From Leucocoprinus leucothites (lineage: Eukaryota; Basidiomycota; Agaricomycetes; Agaricales; Agaricaceae): a stretch of DNA of 64,000 nt. Positions 24,205-35,974 of the stretch are shown piece after piece. Position 1 is the first letter of the stretch. Every line of letters starts with the position of its first letter. The DNA lies in NCBI GenBank assembly GCA_013368445.1, contig JAACJO010000003.1, forward strand, positions 124,001-188,000, given 5' to 3'. A program made the position numbers and the translations under genes. The notes beneath the pieces were generated by a model. That model did no database searches, had not been told where the DNA came from, and saw nothing but the letters and a program-made list of their open reading frames with translations.

Positions 24205-25440
24205 CTACCACTTGGGTACGACACCAATTAGCTTCCAGAACAAGTTGGAAACATGGATGAAACATTGAGATAATATCCATTGGGTGCCAGAGAGGAATCT
24301 CCTGTTGGATTCAGCTCTGGAGATGGAACTCACTGCCTCAGTCTTGCCAGACATCCCATCGATGTGTTCTTCATTTCCTGGCTCGTCGTTGGCGTCGGTC
24401 GGAGGTGCCACACCAAGCATCTTCCAGAGTACTTGTGAAACAATGTCAAGGCCGTCGGTCTTCTGCCACCTCCTACCAGTTCCCTCTTTATCTACGGGTT
24501 CATCCTCGTAATCGCCACCTTTGTGGCCCCAATAATCTGTGGCTGTAGAAGGGCCGAATGCATCAGCCCTCTGTCGAACTAGACCTGTGATGATGGACTC
24601 GGAAAACTCGGGGTGGCCCTGAAGGGTGAGAACTTGGATATCTCGAGGAGTTCTGATGGCATCAATCGAGGAGGAAGGATAGAATTTGATCACACCCTGA
24701 TTGTTGGTGGGTCCGGTGGATCCAACAAGCTGTATTTCGCCCGAGGCAAACTGTTTGGAAAATGATTCCACAGGCACATGATCGCTGTGTATCTGTTGAA
24801 GGGTCTATGATACACGGTTAGTGTATAGCTTAATATGGCTAAGGAATGATTCTGTACTCACCAATTGGTCGACTCTGAAAATTGACCTCCCAACGTCGCT
24901 GAGATTGACTGAGGTAGGTCCAATTTCCCATTGCCCGTTGGGTTCACATTCGCCACCCAGGGCACGGCAGACAATCTGATGACCAAAGCAGATACCTTTT
25001 CCGGGACCGCTTCAGATAAAAAAACAGAGTAAGAGGAATCTTCAAACTCACCGCACAGCTTAACATTGGGGTGATTATTGATGAGGCCTTTCAGGAAAGC
25101 CAGTAGCTCCCTGATCCATGGAATGGTATCGTCGTATGCCGACGTAGCTGTGGATTGGGAAAATTTAGTTTCCTGTTTCTCTAAGATGCATGAAGAAACC
25201 ATCCTTACCTGAACCAGTGACCATGAAAATATCGTATTCGTCGAGTCGTTCCTCATCGGGGAACTCCATCTTTTTGATGCTATAACTGTCTATAACGACC
25301 TTTATGTCACAGTTTTGAGGTGTAGTACTATTCCAGTAGTGACTGTAAACTTCATAGTAACCCCCATGAACGGCCTCAACAGGTCCACTGAGAGTACCGC
25401 AAACGAGGAGACCGACACGAATCGTGCGAGAATGAGTCAT
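24205..25440 (-). CDS. Class I glutamine amidotransferase-like protein (four exons)
   Basis: On the minus strand, exons 25440-25209, 25147-25052, 24995-24862 and 24804-24205 join in phase to 353 residues from MTHSRTIRVGLLVCG. The introns are 56-61 bp with GT-AG ends. The fold is a GATase1-like domain: an N-terminal strand and turn (DEYDIFMVTGS), then the nucleophile elbow KLCGICFGHQ, whose Cys is about residue 112 and is encoded across the second intron, then ALGGECEPNGQWEIGPT, the QQIHSDHV segment and the His-Glu pair in LTLQGHPEF. Cys, His and Glu of the class I triad are therefore all present. Such stand-alone fungal proteins resemble the GMP-synthase glutaminase subunit but usually lack a synthetase partner; the substrate is unknown. 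A C-terminal extension beyond the domain (WGHKGGDYEDEPVD onward) is polar. Its neighbour, the lectin remnant, is unrelated. Confidence 0.85.
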
Positions 25441-27235
25441 TTGAGTGAGTGTAAGTGAGAGTAAGAAGATGCTTAATGAATGAGGAGGATTGTGGAAGTG
25501 GTGGGTTGGTTGGAGAGATCTCGTGAGTGCTTGAACCTTTATACAGGTGTGTTGCGATGAATATTTGTATGTGCGCGTGGGGCTTACCTGCTGTGGAACC
25601 CACTAGGCACCGGATCATAGTAAATCGCAGCTTCGGCCGGGACATAGTATACATCCCATCCGTCCATCCCACGGGTTCATGCCAGCGCAAGGCTTGCGAA
25701 CGATTAATGAGTCAGATTAGTCTGTCTGACTTGTCAGGATGTATCCCACTTGATGTTCCAGTGGTGAAGGGGTTCTAGCTCTAACGTAACCAAGCTTACG
25801 GTCCTGGTGGGTGTTACAAGATAAATTAGACTTTGTCAATACTCTGAAGCATGGAACAGCACCGAGAACTTGTGCAACTCCGCGATGGTAGTATTCAATT
25901 AACCTTTCATGGGTTTCAATCTCTAGATATCGTATATCCATCCTGCAAACCCAACGTCAGAATGACGCACTTCTAGTAGCAACTTTCTTTTAATAGGCCT
26001 CGGCAAAATTTTTTGAAGGGTTTGATTAGACTGACTCGTATTGAAGAACCAAATCCCGACGCTATCCCAAGAAGCTCCACTGGGGCCTCTCAAGGCAATG
26101 ACATACCGTCTCCGCCATCAAGTAAGCCCCGTACCTACAATGATCTCATAATGTCAGAATTGGTGGCTGAGGACGAGAAGTGGGTACATGCCGACGCGGG
26201 CGTCTAGTAAGTACCCGCGTGGATATGGACTTCGGGCGCAGACAGCTCTAGCCGAACTGCAGCTAGTCAGAGATTTGTGAGCGCCCATCAACCCCGCCAT
26301 GCATTGTTACCGATGACAGATATGCGTGGTGTATGATCGGAAGCCAAAAATAGGCCCAAGACTGAGTACAGAAACAACCGTATTGCCAACAGTGAGGCGG
26401 CGAACATGGTGGATTATCTGATGATTGAAAGTGCTGAAACAAGTGGTAATACCAACGGAAAAGGCGTAAGAAAAAACATGAACCAGTATGTACGACAGAT
26501 GGGAATGCTCACCGAAACAACTTCTGCTCGTGGACTAACAGCTCTCCGTCTCAAGCTCCTGGAAAATCGGTGATTTCCCTAGAATAGAAGACTTAATTGG
26601 CAGAATGGAAGCCTGGTTTGTTTCCTCGTCCTCGCAGACTTGCCTTGCTGGCATCGTCCTGCCTTTCGACTATTTACTGTTCCAGGCCAGAATAAATTCG
26701 GAAACCCGCATCCCTATTTACTTCAGCTGTTCGTTCGGATGGAGCGCCGAGGAGCCTGGAGGTGAGAGCTTCCTAGGGGCTATTCTGTCTGTTTGTTTTC
26801 AATCGAATCCTAGGCTACGGAGGGGGCAGGAGAGGGTGGGTATTGTGTAAGGCTGTACAGCGGATTAACTGGAATCCCTATGTCAAGAGACAAACACCAC
26901 TAAGCCACTGCGGGCGCACCAGGTACGACGATTACCTTGGTTATGATCTACAGGTTAGAGTGGGATGGTATCTGTCAGTACAGTCAGCATCTACTCCACT
27001 TGAAAAATGGAGAGCTGAGACGTTAACAATTCACTATGAAATGGCTGAGTATTCTGGAGATCCGGCAAGTACGAGTTGACAAATCACATCCATGAGCAGA
27101 GAGAGAAAAACACTGCCAAAAACCTACCGCTCCCTGCGCAAATACTCTTCGACCAGAAAACTAAGCAACTCCAAGAACTGGTCACCGGCGCCGAGATCAG
27201 CCGTTTCGCCCATGCTCAAAGTTTGATTCCCAGAA
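25441..27235. other. Promoter side of the amidotransferase gene and degraded plus-strand coding remnants
   Basis: After the amidotransferase start there is no clear gene. From about 26,010 to 27,230 several plus-strand stretches look like exons of one decayed gene: RIEEPNPDAIPRSSTG (26,028), NSEAANMVDYLMIESAETS (about 26,388), RKNMNQYVRQMGMLTETTS (about 26,470), NKFGNPHPYLLQLFVRMERR (about 26,691) and YYGDP-like YSGDP near 27,050. The pattern (frames changing, stops between) suggests a pseudogene of a large unrecognised fungal protein. No family is claimed. Confidence 0.3.
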
Positions 27236-30020
27236 CGTGAAGTGGATGACTAGACCGCATGGAAACCGCAGAAAACCCCAGGGCGTTGATAGGACGTAGG
27301 ACAGGAGTGTCAATTGTTGAGCATAAGTAATGCACAGCGAGCAGTGATGGAGGTGTTGTTGACAGCTCAGCTCAACGAAACAAACAAATATTCCTATTTT
27401 TGGGCGGCTCTTTACTCGTCCCTGCATTGCACCGCCACGTTCAGGATGTATGTTCGAAGTCGCCGATATGGGGGTTCCTTGCTTCTTTACATGCTTTAAT
27501 ATAACTCAAACATTTATTAGAAACACGCATCGGATAGAGTGTATTGCCTCTAACATAGTGATTAAATTACGCTGAGCGGAAATGAGGTTCGGGAAAGTTA
27601 TCTGCTCAGCAGTGCGATCGATGTTTGTCATTTGGGACAGAAAAGGAAAAGATCACCAAGTGATACAGGGTCTGTCAGGTGAGGGCATTGTTGATCCGAG
27701 CTACAGTTCGCCGCAGTAAGTACCTACTAATCAGCCTGCCGAAGTGATGAAGTTGTGATGAAAAACAGTGGCCCCACTGCACCCTGTCGTATCAAATGGC
27801 CCGGCTAGTCCACGCCAGTACCGAGGTAGCTGCAGGCTAGCAATTATGATCTCGGTCTATAAATGAATCACAGAGGTGTAAACCGGCTCAGGACTCAGCA
27901 AAATCACCAGTCAGTTGAATTCCACTCGTTTTCAGTGAACTGTCTACACTGAGATCCTCTGGATATCTGTTAATCATCGACTATATTATGTGTCGTGAAC
28001 GCTTCAAATTTCAAAAATATGTTGGAAGTTTGAAGGACAGATTGATCCAACCGTGATATCTTGGCTTTATCATTCCACAGCGTGATAGCCGTTCCATTCT
28101 TCTGCGTCGCTTGCCAAAGATAGTCTGGTCGGGTCAATTGTAGTCGCTTTCAGGGAGAATCACTCTAGATTATCAAGGCAAACAATCGTGCTATTAATGC
28201 AGATGCACATGAAACACCTCCAACGATAATTAAGAATAGGATCAAGTGGGACATGAAAGCCGGATTAATGATTAAGTCCGCCTCACCCGAACTAGCGCAG
28301 AAAATCCCCTGGTTTGGCGATTTTGACAGAGGTCATCGCCTTTTATAAAATTTGGTATGTACAATTTAGCAGGAAGTGGGGTATCAGGGTGGGGCCCGGT
28401 AACAATTAGATCACTTTGAGGGCATATGGAGTGACGGGGGGCCGAGATATTCTTTCTCAATAGCGTAAATTTGTAAACTGCAGTCGGGGAGGGTCGAGAG
28501 ACCAACTGGAGGACAACACCTTTATTCCCACATACGGAAGTGGCGGACAGGGCAAAGCGAACGCGAGGGGTGGTATTCGAATTGCGAATCTGGTTATGGT
28601 TCAGCGAGAGCGTCTACAACGAGCAGTCAGTCCAACCCCGAAGAACGTTTCATAGATAATTCAGCCGGTAGAATCAAGGCTGCTCATATGTATGTTCAGG
28701 GAGTCAGACGCTAAACCTGCACCCTAGACCAGCTCCAGTCAAGACCGGGTGGTACTGGTTTTGATGCTGAACCAATAGCCTTGTAGTAAACACGGAGGTA
28801 TCTTTCCTTTACCAGGCCCTTGATGACGAATTTTCCCGCCGGGGGGGGTTCATGAGTACGGGAAGTGCTTGACGACCAACGAGATAATGTACAGCTTCTG
28901 CTCGTTCAATGTGATAACTTGTGGGGACATTCACCTTTACGAAAGAACGTCTTTTGAGTATAGCTATAGCCGGTAAAAGAATGAAAGAATAGCTAAACAA
29001 TATTCGGTTCACCCGCAAGCGATCGAAATTTGCCAGGGAAGTACGAGTTGCATCGTAAACAATGATCTCCGCAAGGCGGATAGCCCTTCCGCGAATCCTA
29101 CACCGGCAGTAGATCCGCCACCTAACAAATGTCGGATTAGAGCCTGCGCTTGCGAAACTCTACACGGCTCGTACCTATTACCTAGTATTTGAGAAGAATT
29201 CAGCGTCGAATTCTGACGCAGAAGCTCCATCTTCGCCGGCTCGTGCTTAAACAGGGAAACGTAGCAGAGGTACTGAGACATAACGCCCCTAAAGTCGTCT
29301 CTGGATCCAGCGAGCGTGTTCGACATCGACAAGAATGTACACGTGTGATTTGACTCTAGGCACATTTAAATATTACTCGCCGACATTTAGCCCTACACAA
29401 GAAAAGTGAAAAATATAGACCTTACGATGCGATGTGAAGGGGGTACCTATAGATTTCCTCTTTATGTGGTTGGATATTACTTGAAAGAAATCGTGTCGCA
29501 TACTTCCATATCAAATTACAGAGCACACCATATCCTTCCTTGCCAATACGCCAAAGAGCAGTCCATAACCACTACATGCTGCTTATCGTTCACCGCTGTT
29601 GAGATGATGGCATTCGTAATTCGAAGAAATGAGAGGTGAAACTGAATGAAAATGTGGGTGAGCGGACATACCAGTCCAGTTAAAGAATGAATCCCCGAAA
29701 GGTGGATCATTCATTAGTACCTGGCTCAGGCAATCAGGGCGGGCTAAGCAATTCATCCTAAAACCGCCACTAGCTTTTCCAGAGCGACAAGTCGCCCGAG
29801 TTTGGGAAAGACGGCTTGGGGGAACCAAAGGTAACTGAGCAGAGCTCTGAACGTCATCAATCTGGAGAGGTAGAGATGTGCAATCGTCGTCGTTTGGTAT
29901 CATGGCCGACGTTGGACGTGTCCTACACGAGGTTTGATGTGATCACAAGTTTCGTCACGCTCCCTTCTCCTCGCCCCCATGACGAAGATCGAATGTATCC
30001 TTGAACAAGACACTCAAACC
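27236..30020. other. Gene-poor interval
   Basis: No gene is supported. The right end (about 29,540-29,960) matches 32,930-33,190 and 38,500-38,740, the conserved sequence that lies 3' of the lysozyme genes, so the module array begins here. It includes a variant of the palindromic motif (TTGATGTGATCACAAG, about 29,934). Confidence 0.4.
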
Positions 30021-30362
30021 CTAATTACAGGGATCCCTAACAGTCGCAGGCGTGTCTTGAACGATGTCCCTTGCGATGCATTCCTCTTCTGTAACCAACA
30101 GGCGCCTACCCGCTACCCACCGACCTTATTAAACTTCGGAATATGCTGCTGCCCAACCGTATTCGAATCCTCACCCGCATTCAACCCCTTCAACGTTCCA
30201 CACCCCAGATTAAATACAAACAACGTCAACACGCCAAACTGATTATCATTCAACTGCACACTTGAGCTGACGAATTGGTTGACGAAGTTGGTGAATGTCC
30301 TTGCATTGTTTCGGAAAAGCTGCGCGGCGGTGTCTTTGGGGAGGGAGAAGGAAGGGGGAACA
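30021..30362 (-). pseudogene. GH24 lysozyme fragment fused to GNAT upstream sequence (module 1)
   Basis: The minus strand retains SLPKDTAAQLFRNNARTFTN, FVNQFVSSSVQLNDNQFGVL, LGCGTLKGLNAGEDSNTVG and IPKFNKVGG, the middle and end of the GH24 domain. The catalytic Glu/Asp/Thr segment, the linker and the signal peptide are absent. At about 30,365-30,375 the homology jumps directly into the sequence that lies upstream of GNAT genes elsewhere (CCAAGCAA.CGGGG..C), so a deletion has joined the two. LLKR has also been lost before LNAGED. Not functional. Confidence 0.8.
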
Positions 30363-30419
30363 TCTGTGGCATCCAAGCAACCGGGGCCCCTGAACCCGCA
30401 GATTCTTGTCAACGGCAAT

Positions 30420-31166
30420 GAAGTAAGTCCCGGTCATCAACTCATCGAGAGCCCTCTTGTCGAGCGAGTGCCAACGACTTGAAAGCTCTAGGGTCCCAAA
30501 GTGATCTTACTCTACCGAGCTTCACGCTTCGGAAAAGTAGACAACATGTGTTCTATGACCTTGTACGATCAGAGGAGGTGGCAACTGCCAGGGAAATCGA
30601 AAAGCAGGGTAGCCCAGTCAAAGTGTTTTCGGGGATTGTCAACCTTTGATTGATATCAGATTTCTTGGGGGCATTCCACCCGACGAAGCTGACGCTCTCG
30701 AGGCTAACAGGTAAGGCATCGTCTCGTACTCCTATCGAACACTATAAATACTGAACGAACACCAGCTTTGACCTACAAGTAGCGCCGGAACTTTTAGAAG
30801 TGTTCGTCCTGTCGGTTGGCGCAGATGCTCGGCGCCTTCTTGCATACACATTTGTCACGCTCTCCCCAATTCCACGATAAATTCAAGCATCTCTGACGAC
30901 AGATGTACCAAATGTCATTTACGGAGGGTTCGCACACACTTTTGTGTAGATGGGGAATTCGGCGCAGCTTCGATTGGATTGAAGCTGTTTGCTAAGTTTA
31001 TTGAGACGTGTCAGAGAGAAAGGAAGTATGAGCCGATGGTTTTTGTGGTGAAGGAGAACTTCGTACTGTGTAAGAGAAGATGGGAATTGAGATTGTGGGA
31101 AGGGTAGGAGTTATATTTGGGAAAGATGTGTGGTATGAAATGTGTATACCCTTTTCGAGAGCGTGA
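30420..31166 (+). pseudogene. AANAT-like GNAT acetyltransferase, broken (module 1)
   Basis: Homologous to the intact gene at 59,984-60,743. VFYDLVRSEEVATAREIEKQ can be read, then after the intron IPPDEADALEANR and, after the next intron, VAPELLEVFV with further shifts. A TAA (CGATAAATT, near 30,880) sits where the intact gene has an Arg-Tyr pair, and the C-terminal part EFGAASIGLKLFAKFIE (about 30,955-31,005) is in another frame from its surroundings. Ends with the stop at 31,164-31,166. Confidence 0.8.
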
Positions 31167-31569
31167 TTGAATCTTTGATGGTATTGATCCTAATAGAAGT
31201 CCACCGTGGCTTGCTGGCAGGTCTGAGTTTATGGGTATTTAATTTGGACAAACTCACGGTCTCTCGCAGCAGCAGTCGAAGTGGTGGTCATTGACCACTT
31301 GCAGGCACTCTCCACGAATACTCGAGTACTGGATTAGCACTGTACTCTCGCAAAAAGTCCATAATGAATGAATGCCAGACATTGCCGATCTAAGGGCGCC
31401 GTCACCCATGATCCGCTACCCTGGTTTTATGAGCATTTACACTGCCTCTCACACCCGGCCAGTAGTCGAAGTGGTGGTCAAGGCCAGGCTCCTGCAGGCA
31501 CTCTCCACGTACCATATCGCCTCCCGTTCACTTCACCTTTACACCTGTGCTTGGAGCTCCATATCGTCA

Positions 31570-32595
31570 ATGTCGTTTTTCCCTCACGCAAATAATTTGG
31601 TGATTAAGAACTGTGTGTTCACCGAACATCCCCAACATGGACGAGGTATGCAACTATTTTTCCCTAAATTACTATGGAATAATTATAAAATAATTCAAGG
31701 CATAGAGCTGCTACGCAATGCCTCTCGGATGGAGGCTGCTCATGATTCGTCCGACAATGAATTCGCTGCAGACTCTTTGCCCAGAACTCGACATAGTTCC
31801 ATCCTCGAGGACCTATCTACATGGGCTCAACAGCCGAACCGCCCCTTCTCGTCGTTATGGTTTGTTGGGCCTGAATCCAACTTGGCACATCTTTGTGCCG
31901 ACAAACTGGAGAACTACTTGGCTGCAAGTTTCTTCTTTTCGAGGGAGCTAGGAGTGGATGATCCCAGACGATTTTCCACCACCATTGCCTATCAACTCGC
32001 CCTTCACTTCCCTGCTTACGAGGCACTCATCGATGCCAAACTACGCCGGAACCCTGGGTTAATCTCGAAATCTCTCAAAATCCAGTTCCGCGAGCTCATC
32101 GCTCAACCATTCCAGCAACTTCGGGGTGGCGGAGCGACCACCATCGAATCACGACAAATAATTATTATCAATGGTTTAGACGAGTGCAAGGGCAACCGAG
32201 CTCGACAGGAGCTTCTTCGTATCCTGACCACGGAAACGGAACCACTACCGTTTCTGTGGGTGGTTTTCACTTGCTCAGATACTGCTGTGGATGGGCGGGG
32301 ACTCAAAATCAAGTCCACGGCCCTTCCGAATATGGATGCATGGCGTCTAATGGATAAAAGCCTTGGGGATGGCTGTGAAAGACGAGAAAGTGCAAGGGTG
32401 TGGGTGGTACGCCTTGAGGGTGATGGGATTTGGATCATTTTGTTTGGATCTATGCATAAGCTAGCCCATTGGACAGCGCTTTTTTTTTTTTCCACCCCTG
32501 CGCGGAATAGAACTCATGAGGCCACGTGGGGCGCATACGCTTGTCCAATGATTGGACAGTACTTTTTTTATTATTACCCCTGCAAGGCCGTTTAG
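31570..32595 (+). CDS. NACHT-like pseudo-NTPase, copy C (module 1)
   Basis: Exons 31570-31645 and 31700-32595 join to 323 residues. Exon 1 gives MSFFPHANNLVIKNCVFTEH; exon 2 gives GIELLRNASRMEAAHDSSDN, LWFVGPESNLAHLCADKLE, ASFFFSRELGVDDPRRF, TTIAYQLALHFPAYEAL, FRELIAQPFQQL, IIIINGLDECKGN and FLWVVFTCSD. As in its sisters the Walker A G-x-G-K is missing and the first Walker B Asp is Asn. The frame runs on through the T-tract (HWTALFFF) for about 30 further residues before stopping. The 5' flank is tandemly duplicated: the block containing CAGTCGAAGTGGTGGTCA appears at about 31,274 and its equivalent at about 31,465. It lies about 400 bp after the broken GNAT gene, same strand. Confidence 0.7.
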   Translation: MSFFPHANNLVIKNCVFTEHPQHGRGMQLFFPKLLWNNYKIIQGIELLRNASRMEAAHDSSDNEFAADSLPRTRHSSILEDLSTWAQQPNRPFSSLWFVGPESNLAHLCADKLENYLAASFFFSRELGVDDPRRFSTTIAYQLALHFPAYEALIDAKLRRNPGLISKSLKIQFRELIAQPFQQLRGGGATTIESRQIIIINGLDECKGNRARQELLRILTTETEPLPFLWVVFTCSDTAVDGRGLKIKSTALPNMDAWRLMDKSLGDGCERRESARVWVVRLEGDGIWIILFGSMHKLAHWTALFFFSTPARNRTHEATWGAYACPMIGQYFFYYYPCKAV

Positions 32596-33250
32596 AGTTT
32601 ATTTGAATTGTGTTGGTGAATCAACAATCCACCTGGATTATTATTGATTATTATAACAAAAGAGATTATTGACGATGGACTGGATACAGATTGAGCTTTT
32701 ATTTATTGGGCATTAATGGGTAAGAAACGGACATTTATCCCATACGAGCAGTGCATCTGAATGGCATTCTTACTCCCCCTCCGAAACACAGGTATTGTTT
32801 ATCAATGACTGAAAGGTGATAAACACCCGAAATCCTGTTTACCGCCCGAACCCTGCCATGGCATCACGTTCAGAGTTCGGCCAGTCTCTTTCAAATCGAG
32901 AGGGGTTTTGCTGAACCTATCGCTCAAAGAGCAACCCGTAACCACCACATACTACTTGCCGTTGAACGATTGACGAAAGTGAGGGTGAATGAAGAACGTG
33001 TGACTGAATGAAGATGCGAGTGAGCGGATACGCTAGCTTTGTTTAAGTAGGAGCTCCAAGGAGTTGGATCGTTCGCTGCATGTCTCGTATAACCCGGAGA
33101 CGTTGACCGACTTAATCCAACATCGCCATTGGCTTGTAGCGGGCACCAGAGACATCCTGGGCCCTGTGATGCAATCACATGTTACGTCGCACGTCCACGT
33201 GATCATAATGGAGAACGTAAGTATATATCGTTGAACACGACGCTCAAATC
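32596..33250. other. Spacer with lysozyme 3'-flank repeat
   Basis: No gene. A second, shorter copy of the NACHT-gene tail (TTGTCCAATGATTGGACAGT followed by a T-tract and CCCCTG) lies at about 32,540-32,583 inside the end of copy C. From about 32,930 the sequence is the conserved block 3' of lysozyme genes, including a degenerate form of the palindrome (GATGCAATCACATG, about 33,166). Confidence 0.5.
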
Positions 33251-34250
33251 CTAATTACAAGAATGTGCAACAGTTGTAGACGGTGTCTGAAATAATGCCA
33301 CCTCCGCCGCTCTCCTCTTCTGTAATCCAGGAAGCACCTCCTCAGCCGCCTTGTTAAACTTCCCAATCTCCTGCTGCGCCACCGTGTTCGGGTCCTCACC
33401 CGGATTCAACCACTTCAGCAACGCCAAACTCTTCAACGTCCCACACCCAAGGTTAAACGCAAATGACGCCAACGAGCCGAACTGGTTATCGTTCAACTGC
33501 ACACTCGGGCTGACGAACTGATTGACGCAGTTTGTGAATGTCGTCGCGTCGTTTTGGAGAAGTTGTGCGGGGATGTCTTGGGAGAGGGGGAAGGAGACGG
33601 GAACTTCGGCGCATTTGACTTTTCGGCATTTGTGACCGAAGCCGACTGTGAGGAGGTTGACGGGGTCTGGCTCTGGGCCGGCCACAAACCCTTCGGATTG
33701 TTTGATGGAGTTGACGGTGGCAGCGTTGATCGCGGGAGGGCATGCGCCTGGTACAGGTGCAGAATTGGGGCCCGTTGAGGTAGCTGCGCTGCTGCCCATA
33801 CAAAAGAAGCATCAGCAGCACTCGCCGAGGCGGTCACAGCTGTGTTGTCTACTTTTGCGGAATCTGTGACGGTTGGGTCATCGGTAATCGCAGAACTGGT
33901 GGCCGGAGGATCCTCTAGGTGATTGGATCCATAGCACTGGGGTCATCAGCCGTGGTGTAATCATCCCCCATTGTATCGACGGCGCCGTCGGTGCCATGCG
34001 TCCCATCTGTTGTATCAGTACCATCGGTGGCATCGGTAGTTGGGTCAACTGCGCCTACAGTTGTGGGTCGAAGCCTTCCGAGTCATCGAAGGCAGGTGCA
34101 TCGTCCACGCCAGTATCCCCCCAATCGCTGAAGACGGCATCATCAGCTGTAACACCAGAATCGTCAAACTCGCCATCTCCTGGGTCGCCGAATCCCGAAC
34201 CACTTCCACTGAACTCATCTAACTCAGTATCCCATCATCTCCGCTACTGA
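33251..34250 (-). pseudogene. GH24 lysozyme, frameshifted N-terminal linker (module 2)
   Basis: The C-terminal 183 codons (33,799-33,251) are open and hold the entire GH24 domain: SIKQSEGFVAGPEPDPVNLL, TVGFGHKC, then NDATTFTNCVNQFVSPSVQL, LGCGTLKSLALLKWLNPGED, AEEVLPGLQKRRAAEVALF. The catalytic Glu, Asp and Thr keep T4-lysozyme spacing. Upstream, the Ala/Ser/Thr/Asp linker changes frame near 33,800 and stops appear; no signal-peptide exon is found to about 34,260. Without secretion signal and start it is probably a pseudogene, although the domain itself looks undamaged. Confidence 0.75.
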
Positions 34251-34259
34251 TTTTGTTAT

Positions 34260-35410
34260 TACCACTATACCCCGCCGATGAGAAAATCTAAAAGCACGAC
34301 TTCTTCCCTCACGTTCTCTGTCGATCACTTTCGTCGCACTCGTGCCTTACAGTCCTGGGATTCGTGAGGCACGTTAGGATCATGGCTCCTTCAAATTTTT
34401 TTCGACCCTCGGGCCTCAGGCTCCAGGGTTAGATACTGTACTCGACCCTACGAGATGGGCTTGAGAGCAGAACGAGCCAGTCTAGTTTCAGGCCATTGAC
34501 TTGCAGGTTTAGTACAACTCAACCCAGCACCGTTATCAGCAGCGCCGAAAATCCCTCGACTATCACCCATCGCACCGCACCTCTCGACATTATGCATTAT
34601 CCACTGACCTGGATTTCTGAACACGGCTTGGGCAATTCTTCATCTTGCTTGATTTTTGGACCGGCGTTCTCCGACTTCAAAAAAAAAAAGAGCGTAGCCA
34701 ATATCAATTTGTGAGCAACGACGTTTTGCCACATTCATTGGCCCTGCTCAACAACGTATTCACTCATCAGTGCGCTTTGCAATGCTGCCCTCTCTCTACA
34801 ACCCGGAGCCAACAAGGAAAGTCCTCTGTAAATATGGCACGTTTCTGCTCTTGGTCTAATTATTGGGGAGAAATGTTGTGTTCGGTATCTGTGCAAATGC
34901 CGCCTGACGGTCGCCAAGGTGCTTTATACGTGTTTCATGTTCAACCTTCTTCGGGCGATTGATATTTGTGTATTTCTCGTAGGTAAGGAAATGTATCGCG
35001 CGTGCCCAATCCTGATCAAGTTGCTCACTAAGAGGCGGTGGTTACTGGGTGCGTTCATCCTCTCTTCCCGTTTGACATTAACGTTCATAATGAATCATAT
35101 CGACTACCTGAATTCCTTCCATCCATGACTCTCGACACTCACTCATTTTATGTACATACAGTCGGCGCTTCTCCTACAACGTCCATGGCTCTGGACCATC
35201 ATCGGCTACCTCGATTTGCTCCTGCAAAAGCCCAACTCCGGCCTACTCGTTCCTTGAATATATATCGGCTTCGTGCTCTATGCACTTAGGGTCGGCTTCA
35301 CTGCATGTACCCTCTACTTCGATTGTCTGGGCTCAGGTCATGAGACTGATGAGCTTAAGAGGGAGGCTGGTAAAGAAAAGGGGTGGGTGCGACCGAGCTC
35401 GACCGAATCT
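34260..35410 (+). repeat. Module-specific repeat with a broken membrane-protein-like frame (copy 1)
   Basis: Homologous in order to 39,800-40,510 (shared words include TTCGACCCTC, GTTAGATACT/GCTAGATACT and CATTGACTTGCAG). The right end encodes ALLLQRPWLWTIIGYLDLLL, a stop, then IGFVLYALRVGFTACTLYF and a charged tail; the sister copy reads SFVLYALSFGSTAYTLYFAR. This looks like the C-terminal helices of a small membrane protein whose gene is broken here. I do not recognise the family. Confidence 0.45.
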
Positions 35411-35527
35411 GGGTGATGAAGCAGGCGCATCCTACACGAGTGTGATGTGGTCACATGTTCTGTCACCCTCCCTTCTCCTCACCACCATGACGAAGGTCGA
35501 ATGTATCATTGAACATGACACTCACAC

Positions 35528-35821
35528 CCTATTTACGGGGATGCACAACCACCACAGGCAGTATCTGGAACATACCACCTCCGTCGCTCTCCCCTTCTGT
35601 AACCCAGCAAGCACCTTCCTACCTGCTATATTAAACTTCGGAATCTCCTGCGCAGTTGCGTCGTGTACTGTTGTGGAATCTGTAGGGGTTGGGTCATCAG
35701 AAGCCGTGGGATCAGTGACCGCAGAATTTTCTGTATTGGTTAGGTCCGTAACCGTTGTATTGTCAACTGTGGTGGAACCGTCCCCTGTGGTATCCACGGC
35801 GTTGTCAGTGGCAATTAGCAA
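35528..35821 (-). pseudogene. GH24 lysozyme with internal deletion of the catalytic core (module 2)
   Basis: The frame keeps the Asp/Thr-rich linker (VDTTGDGSTTVDNTTVTD ... TVHDATA) and jumps directly to the C-terminal QEIPKFNIAGRKVLAGLQKG, which in the intact gene lies about 135-140 residues further on. The catalytic Glu/Asp/Thr segment is therefore deleted without loss of frame. Expression would give a linker with no enzyme. A second lysozyme remnant in the same module indicates an extra duplication. Confidence 0.8.
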
Positions 35822-35974
35822 TTTAGTTTACTGCATCTAGAATCGTGGAGTTGAATCTCTCAAAATCATCGATCATAGTTGGATTGTCCAAGTCGTGGCT
35901 AACGCTAACATACAGGACTGAGCTGGAATCCAAGCAATCGGGGTCACTCATTTTGCAGATTCTTGTCGACGGTA

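Noticed and set aside
33493..33837. Pro/Ser-rich minus-strand frame overlapping the GH24 domain
   Set aside because: Its N-terminal part is the lysozyme linker before a frameshift; the remainder is an off-frame reading of the GH24 domain, not a separate gene.
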